The translations under genes and the position numbers were made by a program. Source: Sulfurospirillum sp964441765 (GTDB taxonomy: Bacteria > Campylobacterota > Campylobacteria > Campylobacterales > Sulfurospirillaceae). From it: a DNA stretch of 19,550 nt. The DNA lies in contig CAYTVI010000038.1 in assembly GCA_964441765.1 (NCBI GenBank), positions 1 through 19,550 of the forward strand. The letters run 5' to 3'. Below are positions 6,877-14,108 of this stretch, in pieces. The notes under the pieces were generated by a model. It made no database searches, had not been told where the DNA came from, and was given only the letters and a program-made list of their open reading frames with translations. Every line of letters starts with the position of its first letter. Within the stretch, counting starts at the first letter, position 1.

Positions 6877-7595
6877 TGGCTATGATGATGACTACCATCA
6901 TGGTGATGATGATGGTGGTCATGAGAGTGCCCATTTTTAGTATTGATAGAGCAGACTAAGCCTTGAGGTGTAATTTCGTAGATTTTATCGACCACAGATT
7001 CAATAAACTCTTTGTGGTGAGAGACGATAATAATACTTTTATCAATTTTACGCAAAATCTCAATTAAACGTAATTGCATCGTATGGTCTAAGCCATTGGT
7101 TGGCTCATCAAGAAGCATCAGTTTTGGCTCCACAATCAATACACCTGCTAGTGCAACCAGTTTTTTCTCGCCTCCTGAAAGATGATAAACAATCTTTTTA
7201 GCCAAATGTGAAATCCCTAAATCTTGAAGTATCATCGCTGTTTTAAGCTTTGCTTCTTCTTTGGATGTTCCAAGAGCGAGTAAACTAAAGGCAACATCAT
7301 CTTCCACAATGGGTGCTAAAAATTGATTATCGGAGTCTTGAAAAAGATAGCCAATTAAAGGGCGCATGACTTTGAAATCATTGGCGCAAAGCATCGGTTT
7401 ATGGAAAAGCTCCAATGTCCCTGCTTCAATCTCGCGAAGCCCAGCTATCGTCTCAAGAAGTGTGGTCTTTCCACAGCCATTGGGTCCAATAATAGCAATT
7501 TTTTCTTTGTGTGAAACATCTAACATAATATTTTGATATAAAATGATGCCTTCACGCGAGGTGGAGAGATTTCGAAGTGTGACAGAACAACTCAT
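6873..7595 (-). CDS. nikO: Nickel ECF transporter ATPase with polyhistidine tail
   Basis: A 240-residue ABC ATPase of the CbiO/NikO group. Motifs: Walker A GPNGCGKTT, Q-loop YLFQDSDNQ, signature LSGGEKK, Walker B LMLLDEPTNGLD and the switch histidine in IIVSHH. I start it at ATG 7595 (MSCSVTLRNLS), which overlaps the nikQ stop as ATGA; upstream extension adds only sequence overlapping nikQ. The last 19 residues, GHSHDHHHHHHDGSHHHSH, hold 12 histidines. This is a likely metal-binding tail that may buffer or sense imported nickel at the cytoplasmic face. Last gene of the nikKMLQO operon. Cobalt remains possible as substrate, but the K and L components favour nickel. Confidence 0.92.
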   Translation of the reverse strand: MSCSVTLRNLSTSREGIILYQNIMLDVSHKEKIAIIGPNGCGKTTLLETIAGLREIEAGTLELFHKPMLCANDFKVMRPLIGYLFQDSDNQFLAPIVEDDVAFSLLALGTSKEEAKLKTAMILQDLGISHLAKKIVYHLSGGEKKLVALAGVLIVEPKLMLLDEPTNGLDHTMQLRLIEILRKIDKSIIIVSHHKEFIESVVDKIYEITPQGLVCSINTKNGHSHDHHHHHHDGSHHHSH

Positions 7596-8269
7596 ATGAA
7601 CATTCCTATTCGTAAAGTAAGGGCTAGCAGCGTAAGTGCGCATAAAAAAATATCATAGCGTGAAAGAAAGACATGTGTTCCCAGTGAGTAAACTTCGCCT
7701 TTAAAACCTCTTAGTTGCATCGCTTTTTGAAGATGGGTTGCTCTCTCAAGAGCTTTGATGAACAAAATACCTACAAACCCAGCCATCGTTTTGTATGTTA
7801 GAAGGTCTGTTTTAGGTGAAAAACCTCTTACATGTAACGTGTTTCTAAAAAGCTCGAATTCTCTTTTAATCAAAAAAATAGATTTAGCGGTAAAGAAAAA
7901 AAGTGCTGTCAGCTTTGGTGAAATTTTGAGCTGTTGCATCCCAAGAGAGATGGCAAATTCATCTTTGTCGTAAAAGAGTAAAAGAATAAACGCTAAGATA
8001 AGGTTTGAGCGTATAAAGATGAGTAAAGCCAATGCCTTATTGCCTTGTAAGAGCAATGTAAGTGCGATAAGGACAATCAGAGTATTAAGCCAAAAAAGAC
8101 GTTTTAAGAGTATCAACCAATGCTCTCTAGCCATTACCGCCATAAAAAGCACAGGAAGCAACATCGGGAAAAAAAGATGGCTTTGAAATGCAATTACACC
8201 GCTATAACAAAAGGCTAAAAGCAGTGCGATGCTAGGGGTTATCGAGAAGAAAAGCGTTTTTTGAACCAC
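7592..8269 (-). CDS. nikQ: Nickel ECF transporter transmembrane (T) component
   Basis: A 225-residue CbiQ/NikQ-type membrane protein that couples ATP hydrolysis by NikO to metal release through NikM. It has several hydrophobic helices and the two cytoplasmic coupling motifs of T components, LHVRGF (145-150) and MQLRGF (184-189). The start is GTG at 8269, supported by GGAG at 8277-8280 with a seven-base spacer; the next in-frame ATG lies far inside. It therefore overlaps the 3' end of nikL by 31 bp. A TTACATGTAA palindrome encodes the LHV directly before the first RGF motif. Confidence 0.9.
   Translation of the reverse strand: MVQKTLFFSITPSIALLLAFCYSGVIAFQSHLFFPMLLPVLFMAVMAREHWLILLKRLFWLNTLIVLIALTLLLQGNKALALLIFIRSNLILAFILLLFYDKDEFAISLGMQQLKISPKLTALFFFTAKSIFLIKREFELFRNTLHVRGFSPKTDLLTYKTMAGFVGILFIKALERATHLQKAMQLRGFKGEVYSLGTHVFLSRYDIFLCALTLLALTLRIGMFI
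7828..7837. repeat. TTACATGTAA palindrome, copy 5
   Basis: Inside nikQ, read as Leu-His-Val directly before the conserved RGF coupling motif. Confidence 0.9.
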
Positions 8270-8649
8270 GTTAAGACTCCAAATAAAAAAAAGATTATAG
8301 CAAGTCCTAACACGATTTTTAACCCGTTATTGTCAGATAGCTCTTTTTTTAGCTCGCTTTGAGCTCTATAGTCAATCTGTTGCTGATGTCCCATGCCTGC
8401 TTCAACAAGAATTATAAATGAAGAAGCAGGCAATGAAACAGATACTTTTCCCTCATCATCGGTCTGTGTTTTTGCTAATAAGCGTTGTGTTTCATCCAAG
8501 AAACTTACCTGACAGCCTTTACATGGGGATGACTTTGTAAAATAACTGTGAACAAAAAGCTTTCCATCTTCATCGTAAGCAAAAATATTAAGCTTATGTG
8601 CCAGTAGTGAAGAGGTAAACATGAACATTAAGAGTAGAAAAAAACGCAT
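8239..8649 (-). CDS. nikL: NikL-type accessory protein of the nickel transporter
   Basis: A 136-residue exported, membrane-tethered protein. The signal MRFFLLLMFMFTSSLLA is followed by HKLNIFAYDEDGK, so cleavage after A17 would leave histidine as the first mature residue. A beta-rich periplasmic part follows, with CKGC (43-46) and a DDEGKVSVSLP segment like carboxypeptidase regulatory domains. One C-terminal membrane helix (about 109-128) ends in KKRF. This matches NikL, the extra membrane component of NikMLQO nickel importers, which replaces the CbiN of cobalt systems. Its start overlaps the nikM stop (TAATG) by one base. Confidence 0.8.
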   Translation of the reverse strand: MRFFLLLMFMFTSSLLAHKLNIFAYDEDGKLFVHSYFTKSSPCKGCQVSFLDETQRLLAKTQTDDEGKVSVSLPASSFIILVEAGMGHQQQIDYRAQSELKKELSDNNGLKIVLGLAIIFFLFGVLTWFKKRFSSR

Positions 8650-9254
8650 TAGTGTTTCTTTACATGTAATAATAAATGAGGAGAGACTTTTTCAATAAAT
8701 CGCAGTGCAAACAGTGTGATGACCCCCTCAATAATCATCACAGGAAAATGGGCTAAAAGTGCTAGTTTTGCCGCATCGACAAATAACTCTCCATTGAGAG
8801 AAAGTGTCAAAGAGAGTAAAAGAGCTGAAAGGCACAAAGGGATAAATCCTAACGCAAACCAAAGGATGTTTTTTTGCCATGTGGATTTAATAGGAAGAGT
8901 GAAAAGAAACCCTGCAAGTGTAGCTGGCATGGCGAGATTGAAAAGATTGATGCCCAGTGTCGTGATACCTCCAAAGCCAAATAAAAGGGCTTGAAGCACC
9001 AAAGCAACAAAAATTGCAAGAAAAGCACGCATCCCTAAAAGGGCTCCAACTAAGCCACCTAAAACCAGATGGACAGAGGTTGGACCAATGGGAATATGAA
9101 TAAAGGTAGCTAAAAAAAAGAGTGCTGAGAGAACAGCAGTTTTGGGGATTTCTTCATCTTTGAGTGTCTTAAAAGCGTAAAAAGTAAGTACAGACGATAC
9201 GCCTGCACCTACCATTAAAATCTCAGGTTTTAAAATCCCTTCGCTCAAATGCAT
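8649..9254 (-). CDS. nikM: Nickel-binding S component of the ECF transporter
   Basis: A 201-residue CbiM/NikM membrane protein that binds the metal. The invariant N-terminus MHLSEGIL provides the terminal amine and H2 as metal ligands. IHIPIGPTSVHLVLGG (52-67) provides H53 and H62, followed by LLFGFGGITTLGIN (90-103), the second family signature. About six hydrophobic helices are visible. Because the mature N-terminus is itself a metal ligand, ATG 9254 is certain; it lies one base after the nikK stop. The C-terminal LHVKKH contains a TTACATGTAA copy. Confidence 0.93.
   Translation of the reverse strand: MHLSEGILKPEILMVGAGVSSVLTFYAFKTLKDEEIPKTAVLSALFFLATFIHIPIGPTSVHLVLGGLVGALLGMRAFLAIFVALVLQALLFGFGGITTLGINLFNLAMPATLAGFLFTLPIKSTWQKNILWFALGFIPLCLSALLLSLTLSLNGELFVDAAKLALLAHFPVMIIEGVITLFALRFIEKVSPHLLLHVKKH
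8660..8669. repeat. TTACATGTAA palindrome, copy 6
   Basis: Last codons of nikM, read as Leu-His-Val-Lys. Confidence 0.9.
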
Positions 9255-9255
9255 A

Positions 9256-10002
9256 CTATTTCATCGCTTCTGTTTTAATCCAAAGTACAGCACCCAATTC
9301 TATCGGGTAGCTTTTCCCATCTTTTTTAATTTTCTCTTCATCTTCCATCAATGCGGCAAAACCCCACCAGCCTTCTTCAGGAAGTGCGACATGAAAAATA
9401 CCATTTTTATCAGCCTTGACCACTTGCGTGATGTACATATCATTGGGGGCTTTAAAACCTTTGGTGTTGTAAAATTCATATTCGATTTCTACATTGGGAA
9501 CAGGTTTTCCTTTGTAGAGAACTTGTCCACTAAAAAGATTTCCTGCGTAGAGTGAATAGGGACGAGAAAGAGGAATGATTTCGGCTTTTAGCCCAATAGG
9601 TTGATCCCAACCCTCCCCTGAGCCAAACCCATCGACAATCGTTTTGGTTTGATGACGAATAAATTTTTCTTCTGCAGGTTCAAAGTATGGTACGGGATCA
9701 ACATAAAACTGGTATGTTCCCGGTTGTTTAATGACATATTCGCTTTTCCAACTGCTTAATTTATCTTTTTGAACGAGTTGAAGATTTGAAAGAAGGGAGG
9801 TTTTTTTACCTTCGCTAAAGACGCCTACTTCTTTAGGCTTTTCCATATGCATGAGTTGTTGCTCAAAAGGGTGTGTAAATTCATAATGAATGATAACTTT
9901 TGGATTTCCACCTTGTTCTATCACTGTTTTATCGGTGATAACGGTTTGAAAATGTGCAAATAAAGATGATGCACACACAAGCGATGCTAGTAATACTTTC
10001 AT
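9256..10002 (-). CDS. nikK: Periplasmic nickel-transport component, DUF4198 family (NikK)
   Basis: A 248-residue exported protein. The signal MKVLLASLVCASSLFA precedes mature HFQTVITDKTV, again with a histidine at the predicted N-terminus. The body carries the DUF4198 features seen in NikK: HYEFTHPFEQ, YFVDPVPYFEP-like text (FYVDPVPYFEP), GSGEGWDQPIG and a C-terminal Ig-like half with GKPVPNVEIEYEFYNTKG. NikK is the soluble or tethered component that accompanies NikMLQO in many proteobacteria. I start at ATG 10002 because GAGGAG (10015-10010) lies seven bases before it; an ATG at 10017 would place this site inside the gene. First gene of the operon. Confidence 0.85.
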   Translation of the reverse strand: MKVLLASLVCASSLFAHFQTVITDKTVIEQGGNPKVIIHYEFTHPFEQQLMHMEKPKEVGVFSEGKKTSLLSNLQLVQKDKLSSWKSEYVIKQPGTYQFYVDPVPYFEPAEEKFIRHQTKTIVDGFGSGEGWDQPIGLKAEIIPLSRPYSLYAGNLFSGQVLYKGKPVPNVEIEYEFYNTKGFKAPNDMYITQVVKADKNGIFHVALPEEGWWGFAALMEDEEKIKKDGKSYPIELGAVLWIKTEAMK

Positions 10003-10018
10003 ACAAATACTCCTCATA

Positions 10019-10047
10019 AATAATACTGATATTAAATTAGTGTTATT
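10019..10047 (-). promoter_or_regulatory. Candidate NikR operator before nikK
   Basis: AATAATACTGA (10019-10029) and TTAGTGTTATT (10037-10047) form an 11-bp inverted repeat with nine matches. The cores TAATACT and AGTGTTA are 11 nt apart, the 7-N11-7 layout of Helicobacter NikR sites (TATWATT-N11-AATWATA), though base identity is only partial. It lies 17-45 nt upstream of ATG 10002, where a repressor would cover the promoter. I could not pick a clear -10 here. Confidence 0.4.
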
Positions 10048-10100
10048 CTTGCATGAAATATGTAAAAGAGAGCTTAAAAAATTTAAAAGTCAATGATAAA

Positions 10101-10124
10101 GAGAAGTAAAAGCACCAAGGGTGC
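10101..10124 (-). terminator. Short terminator-like hairpin after mnmH
   Basis: On the minus strand GCACC-CTT-GGTGC (10124-10112) forms a 5-bp stem followed by TTTTACTTCTC. It could end the long minus-strand transcript that finishes with mnmH. The stem is short, so termination may be inefficient. Confidence 0.4.
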
Positions 10125-10224
10125 GCGCGGGCACTCTGCCGAAGAGAACCTAGTGTTAACGTAGTCTTTAGAGCTTTGCTTTAACTTTGTAAGAAGTCTA
10201 ATAAAAAAAGAGGTGTTTTTGTGC
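10103..10224 (-). other. GC-rich structured non-coding stretch downstream of mnmH
   Basis: About 120 bases without a supported gene. The part from 10112 to 10150 is roughly 70% G+C, far above the rest of the window. On the minus strand it contains GGCA-GAG-TGCC, CTCT-TCGGC-AGAG and a GCGCGC run before the terminator-like hairpin. A small RNA, a processed mRNA 3' end, or a dispersed repeat unit are all possible. It does not match tRNA-Sec, SRP RNA or any RNA motif I know. Confidence 0.35.
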
Positions 10225-11220
10225 TTAAATAAGCTCTTCAAGTTTTTTAATGGTAGAAGAAAAATTATCATTTTCGATGCGATGCGCTACATTCGAGGGT
10301 TTTTTGTAGACTTTGTCATAATATTCTGTGAGCAAAAGTGTTGCGACACGTTTTAAATCATTGTGTTGAAATGCTTTGATAGCTTCTTCTTTGGCATTTT
10401 TTTTGATATAAGGGGTAATTTTTTCCATTGCTTGTGCAAAAAAATGAGCATCTATACGTTCATAATCTTTTAAAATACGCACAACTCTTTGCTCAAGAGG
10501 TGCGGTAATCTCGACACGTTTACCCTCTTGCATTTTTACATGTAAGCGTGTTGGAATGGTAATAGTTCCCATACGTTTACTTTCTCCTTCGATAAAAATT
10601 GCTTCATCGGGATTTATCGTGTGCAAAATATCGCAAAGCATATTTTCAAAAGCTTTTTGACTGGGTTGTGCTCCTTTGATAGCGCCAAAAGAAGAGCCCA
10701 TATGATTGGCTAAACCCTCCAAGTCGATGGACGGAGAAAGAGCGCTCAAAAGTTCCGTTTTTCCACATCCAGTATTGCCTCCAAGCACGATGAACTTTTC
10801 GTGAGGAAAGCTTTCAAGATAGGCTAAAATATAGTTTCGATAACTTTTATACCCACTTTCAAGTTTAAACACTTGATACCCAATGCTGGAGAGAATGAGT
10901 GCGATAGAGCTTGAACGAAGCCCTCCTTTCGCACAATAAATACCAATACGTGAGCCTATTTTGTAGTGTGCATAAATACGAGGAATATACGAAGCAACAT
11001 TGGCACAGATGTAAGAAGCACCTAAGGCTTTTGCATCATTGCGCGAGGTTTGCTTATAAATGGTACCTACTTCATGGTGTTCTGCGTCACTTAGAGCATA
11101 GAAATTTTGCGCATGAGGAATGTGAGATTCGAAAAATTCTTTTGGGCTTCTTGCGTCGATTAAAAGGTCAAAATTGTTCTTTTGCTGGACAAATGTTTCA
11201 ACATCCAAAATGGTTAACAT
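10225..11220 (-). CDS. mnmH: tRNA 2-selenouridine synthase
   Basis: A 331-residue protein with an N-terminal rhodanese domain and a C-terminal P-loop domain. The rhodanese active site is IYCAKGGLRSSS with catalytic C96. The P-loop is GGNTGCGKTELLS (147-159). LLIDARSPKEF near residues 19-29 is the other rhodanese signature. MnmH (SelU) exchanges sulfur for selenium at the wobble 2-thiouridine of tRNA-Lys, -Glu and -Gln, using selenophosphate, by way of a geranylated intermediate. Its presence implies selenophosphate synthase elsewhere in the genome. Its ATG overlaps the stop of the HIT gene by seven bases. It closes the eight-gene minus-strand cluster. Confidence 0.93.
   Translation of the reverse strand: MLTILDVETFVQQKNNFDLLIDARSPKEFFESHIPHAQNFYALSDAEHHEVGTIYKQTSRNDAKALGASYICANVASYIPRIYAHYKIGSRIGIYCAKGGLRSSSIALILSSIGYQVFKLESGYKSYRNYILAYLESFPHEKFIVLGGNTGCGKTELLSALSPSIDLEGLANHMGSSFGAIKGAQPSQKAFENMLCDILHTINPDEAIFIEGESKRMGTITIPTRLHVKMQEGKRVEITAPLEQRVVRILKDYERIDAHFFAQAMEKITPYIKKNAKEEAIKAFQHNDLKRVATLLLTEYYDKVYKKPSNVAHRIENDNFSSTIKKLEELI
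10536..10545. repeat. TTACATGTAA palindrome, copy 7
   Basis: Inside mnmH, read as Leu-His-Val-Lys. The near copy GTACATGTAA at 11691-11700 lies at the 5' end of the HIT gene. Confidence 0.9.
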
Positions 11221-11705
11221 TCAATATACTTTGGTACTAAAGCTTTCATTGTAGAATAGATGGCTTCAAAATCCGTTCCATACACACGTGTATGCGCTAC
11301 CGTTGTGATAAAATTTGTATCGCCAAGCCAGCGAGGAATAATATGATAATGGATATGCTCCGCAATCCCAGCACCCCCACTCTTCCCTAAATTCATCCCT
11401 AAATTTGCACCTTGCGCACCAAATCCTTCTTTTATCATTTTGACACAGCGTTGAGCAATTAAGGAAAGATGTACCCATGTCTCAGGTGAAAGCTCTTCAA
11501 GTGCATCTGTGTGATGATGAGGAATCACCATAAAATGCCCTGGCGAATAAGGATAGCGGTTCATTACGATAAAACAGTGCTCATCTCGGTAAAGGACATG
11601 ATGCTCCGTGTCACGCTCGGGATGCTCTGTAATATTACAAAAGACACACCCTTCGCTTTTTTCTGTAAAATAAGCACTTCGCCAAGGTGCGTACATGTAA
11701 TCCAT
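11214..11705 (-). CDS. HIT-family nucleotide phosphorylase/hydrolase (Ap4A phosphorylase-like)
   Basis: A 163-residue histidine-triad protein. The triad is HIHYHII at 117-123, within GGAGIAEHIHYHIIPRW, followed by GDTNFITT. That arrangement and the N-terminal CVFC pair (20-23) resemble the diadenosine tetraphosphate phosphorylase group typified by mycobacterial Rv2613c. The likely role is removal of dinucleoside polyphosphates (Ap4A, Ap3A), cytoplasmic. ATG 11705 shares one base with the trpC stop (TGATG) and has AAGGTGG upstream; a TTG at 11708 would add one residue. The exact substrate is not determined by these motifs. Confidence 0.85.
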   Translation of the reverse strand: MDYMYAPWRSAYFTEKSEGCVFCNITEHPERDTEHHVLYRDEHCFIVMNRYPYSPGHFMVIPHHHTDALEELSPETWVHLSLIAQRCVKMIKEGFGAQGANLGMNLGKSGGAGIAEHIHYHIIPRWLGDTNFITTVAHTRVYGTDFEAIYSTMKALVPKYIEC

Positions 11706-12493
11706 CAATCCACCTTTTTAACAGCACGTAATGAAGCTTCGATGTCATCTTCACGCATAAAATACTCACCAATCAAAAAGGCATCGGCTCCGACTTTACT
11801 TAAGTGTTTCATTGTCTCTTTATCTTTAAGACCACTTTCCGCGACAATAATCTTGCCATTAGGAATGAGAGGCATCAGTTTTTCTGTTAAACTCATATCC
11901 ATTTCAAACGTCTCTAGATTGCGATGGTTGATACCGATGATGGTTGCTCCCGCAAAAATGGCTTTAATCAAATCTTCTTTGTCGTGAATCTCCACTAAAA
12001 CTTCTAATCCTAGTCTTAATGCGTATTCAAGTAAGTGTTTGAGTTCTTGCTTGCTTAGAGCCTTTGCGATCAATAAAATAAAATCCGCTCCATACACAAG
12101 CGCTTCTAATATTTGATACTCATCTACGATAAAATCTTTGCGAAGCAAAGGTGTAGGAACGTAGCGTCTGATTTGGGTGAGATATTCTAAATTACCTTGA
12201 AAAAAATGAGGCTCTGTTAAGACAGAAATAGCATCCGCACCTCCAAGTTCATACGCTTTTGCAATTACTAAAGGGTCAAAATCTTCTTTGATGATGCCTT
12301 TACTAGGACTCGCTTTTTTGACTTCCGCGATAATACGGTAAGGATTATCAGGCGTTGCTTTAAGATAAGGCTTGACATCACGTGGCATAAAGGGATTGAA
12401 TGCAAGGCTTCGCCCTAACCAGTCCATCGTGTATTTTTTTTTGCGCTCTTCCAAATCCTCTTTGGTTTTACGGATAATTTCATCAAGTATCAT
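11705..12493 (-). CDS. trpC: Indole-3-glycerol phosphate synthase
   Basis: A 262-residue TIM-barrel enzyme of tryptophan synthesis that converts CdRP to indole-3-glycerol phosphate with loss of CO2 and water. Signatures: IIAEVKKASPSKG (54-66; E57, K59), SVLTEPHFFQG, LLRKDFIVDEYQ (117-128; K119), VEIHD (E168), GINHRNLETF and VAESGLKDKET (218-228). ATG 12493 overlaps the preceding stop as ATGA and gives the usual family length; the in-frame ATG at 12511 lies inside the upstream gene. It is not fused to trpF and no other trp gene is present, so it is probably detached from the rest of the pathway. Confidence 0.96.
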   Translation of the reverse strand: MILDEIIRKTKEDLEERKKKYTMDWLGRSLAFNPFMPRDVKPYLKATPDNPYRIIAEVKKASPSKGIIKEDFDPLVIAKAYELGGADAISVLTEPHFFQGNLEYLTQIRRYVPTPLLRKDFIVDEYQILEALVYGADFILLIAKALSKQELKHLLEYALRLGLEVLVEIHDKEDLIKAIFAGATIIGINHRNLETFEMDMSLTEKLMPLIPNGKIIVAESGLKDKETMKHLSKVGADAFLIGEYFMREDDIEASLRAVKKVD

Positions 12494-13752
12494 GGTTTCT
12501 CTTTCAAACATTTTTTAATCGCTTCTATATGCACAATCACTTCTTCTTCATAAACGTGTTCGCCAAAATATTTCATAATTTCATTGGCTTCGGCACACTT
12601 GCCTTGCTTGTATAAACCCCATGCCAGCGAGTCTAAGTAGTAAGGAGAATTTGGCTCAAGCTCAAGGGCTCGCTGAACAAGGTTAATACCTTTTGCAACA
12701 TCGATATCGTGGTCTATGAGTAAGTACCCATAGTAGTTTAAATAGACCGAATCACGGAGTAAACTTGTCACCTCTTCAAACTTTTTAGAGATGGATTGCA
12801 AGGCTTCTGGGGTTAGTTTTATTTTGTTGATTTCATACTCGTAAATCGCCATCTTGCCAAGATAATCAAGATTTTTACTCTCTTCATAGAGTCTTTGTGC
12901 TACAAGATACGCTTCAGAAAAGCGTTTGAGATTGGTATAGATTTGAAGCAATAAATCAGGGTGTTGTCCCGTGTTTTCTAAAAAAGCAATAGCCCCTTTG
13001 GTATCTTTGATGTAGAGCATCAATTCTACAATTTTTTTAGCAATCTCTTCATTTTGACGCTCTTTATAGATTTTTTTATAGGTTGAAATCAAGCCATTGA
13101 CATTGCGGTCTTTTCCATAAATATCAATGAGTTTAAAACAGACGACTTGCCCACATCCTTCAATATTGGCGTAGGTTTCAAGATACGAAAGAGCATCCCC
13201 TTTGCGTCCTAAAAAGCGGTGTAAAAGCTCAACAATATTGATGAGTAAATCTTCAGATTGTTCTTGTTTATAGGCACTTTCAAAGTATTTTAACGCAACA
13301 TCATAGGCTTTCATTTGCAAGTATAAATTACCTGCAATGCTTAAATGTTGCACGGTTTTATCTTCAGCAATAAGTTCTAAAATCTTTTTTTCGGCTTCTT
13401 CATAGCGTTTCTCTTTAACGTATTGACCTACGAGTAGACGATGAAAATTGCGCTCTTCTGGATATTTTGTCAGACCTTCCATGATGAGTGGCATAGCATC
13501 TTTATCATTGAGCATAAAGGCAATGCCAGCAACTTCAGAGAGATAAATTTTCTTTTGACTTTGTTCATATAGTGTTTGATAAATTTTTCGAGCATTGACA
13601 TAATCACCTTTTTGTTGGTAGTGCAAGGCTTGAAAAATAAGATTGTCCTCTTCTTCAAATACTTTTTTAGTGGTTTGTGTGTAGACAACTTCTTTGGTAC
13701 TACATCCAACAAAAACAAATAATACGATTAAAAGCGAATAATACCGGGACAT
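12490..13752 (-). CDS. TPR-repeat lipoprotein
   Basis: A 420-residue exported protein. MSRYYSLLIVLFVFVGC is a lipoprotein signal with the acylated cysteine at C17. The rest is mostly alpha-helical and carries degenerate tetratricopeptide repeats. Examples are NLIFQALHYQQKGDYVNARK, a BamD/PilF-like A-G-Y pattern in SIAGNLYLQMKAYDVALKYF, and LDSLAWGLYKQGKCAEANE near the C-terminus. TPR lipoproteins usually serve as scaffolds for envelope assembly complexes; I cannot assign a specific partner. The start overlaps the cysteine-cluster gene by 25 bp, and the stop is joined to trpC. The ATG is preceded by GAGG at slightly long spacing. Confidence 0.8.
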   Translation of the reverse strand: MSRYYSLLIVLFVFVGCSTKEVVYTQTTKKVFEEEDNLIFQALHYQQKGDYVNARKIYQTLYEQSQKKIYLSEVAGIAFMLNDKDAMPLIMEGLTKYPEERNFHRLLVGQYVKEKRYEEAEKKILELIAEDKTVQHLSIAGNLYLQMKAYDVALKYFESAYKQEQSEDLLINIVELLHRFLGRKGDALSYLETYANIEGCGQVVCFKLIDIYGKDRNVNGLISTYKKIYKERQNEEIAKKIVELMLYIKDTKGAIAFLENTGQHPDLLLQIYTNLKRFSEAYLVAQRLYEESKNLDYLGKMAIYEYEINKIKLTPEALQSISKKFEEVTSLLRDSVYLNYYGYLLIDHDIDVAKGINLVQRALELEPNSPYYLDSLAWGLYKQGKCAEANEIMKYFGEHVYEEEVIVHIEAIKKCLKEKP

Positions 13753-14108
13753 TCTGTCACTACCTCGTCAATGTTTTCTTTAAAATAATCCCAAAAGGGA
13801 AATGTACGGCACTGCGATGGTCGTACAGCATAGATACCGCAGCGTTTGTGTTCTTTGTCAAAAAAGATACAGCTAAAACCATTTTCATAGGGCATCTCTT
13901 TAAGAGTGAAACGATAGCGAATTTTTAGTAAATACTCCTTAATAAATTCCTCTTCACTCATCTTTAAATACTCTGCCATTGCTTTACGCTCTTCTTGACT
14001 CACCCAAATGTATCCACTTTCTCCCGTACAGCAGTTTCCTTGACACGCCTCACACGCTTTTGCATCAAATCCATAGGCAAAGCCCTCCTCGTGCATCAAC
14101 TCTGCCAT
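13728..14108 (-). CDS. YkgJ-type cysteine-cluster protein
   Basis: A 126-residue cytoplasmic protein of the CxxCxxxCC family (YkgJ/UPF0153), thought to bind zinc or an iron-sulfur cluster. The N-terminal cluster is CEACQGNCC (C19, C22, C26, C27). Four more cysteines follow, at C80, C90, C100 in RPSQCRTFPFW and C120 in TECPG, the typical family pattern. Biochemical function is unknown. It overlaps the methyltransferase gene by 13 bp. A start at the internal ATG 14096 would reduce this to a one-base overlap; neither start has a strong ribosome-binding site, so the end at residue 1 is uncertain by four residues. Confidence 0.85.
   Translation of the reverse strand: MAELMHEEGFAYGFDAKACEACQGNCCTGESGYIWVSQEERKAMAEYLKMSEEEFIKEYLLKIRYRFTLKEMPYENGFSCIFFDKEHKRCGIYAVRPSQCRTFPFWDYFKENIDEVVTECPGIIRF

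Noticed and set aside
7596..7643. N-terminal extension of nikO by 16 codons
   Set aside because: It lies wholly within nikQ and lacks family similarity; the ATGA overlap at 7595 gives the expected start.
10103..10224. Possible tRNA-Sec or other tRNA next to mnmH
   Set aside because: No acceptor/T-arm pairing, no GTTCRANYC-like loop and no CCA end could be found on either strand.
10083..10271. 62-codon minus-strand frame covering the GC-rich stretch and the 3' end of mnmH
   Set aside because: It overlaps the end of mnmH in another frame, has no ribosome-binding site and follows a structured non-coding region; kept as a non-coding feature.
11266..11478. 70-codon minus-strand frame inside the HIT gene
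   Set aside because: Shadow frame; the HIT frame carries the HxHxH triad and full family similarity.
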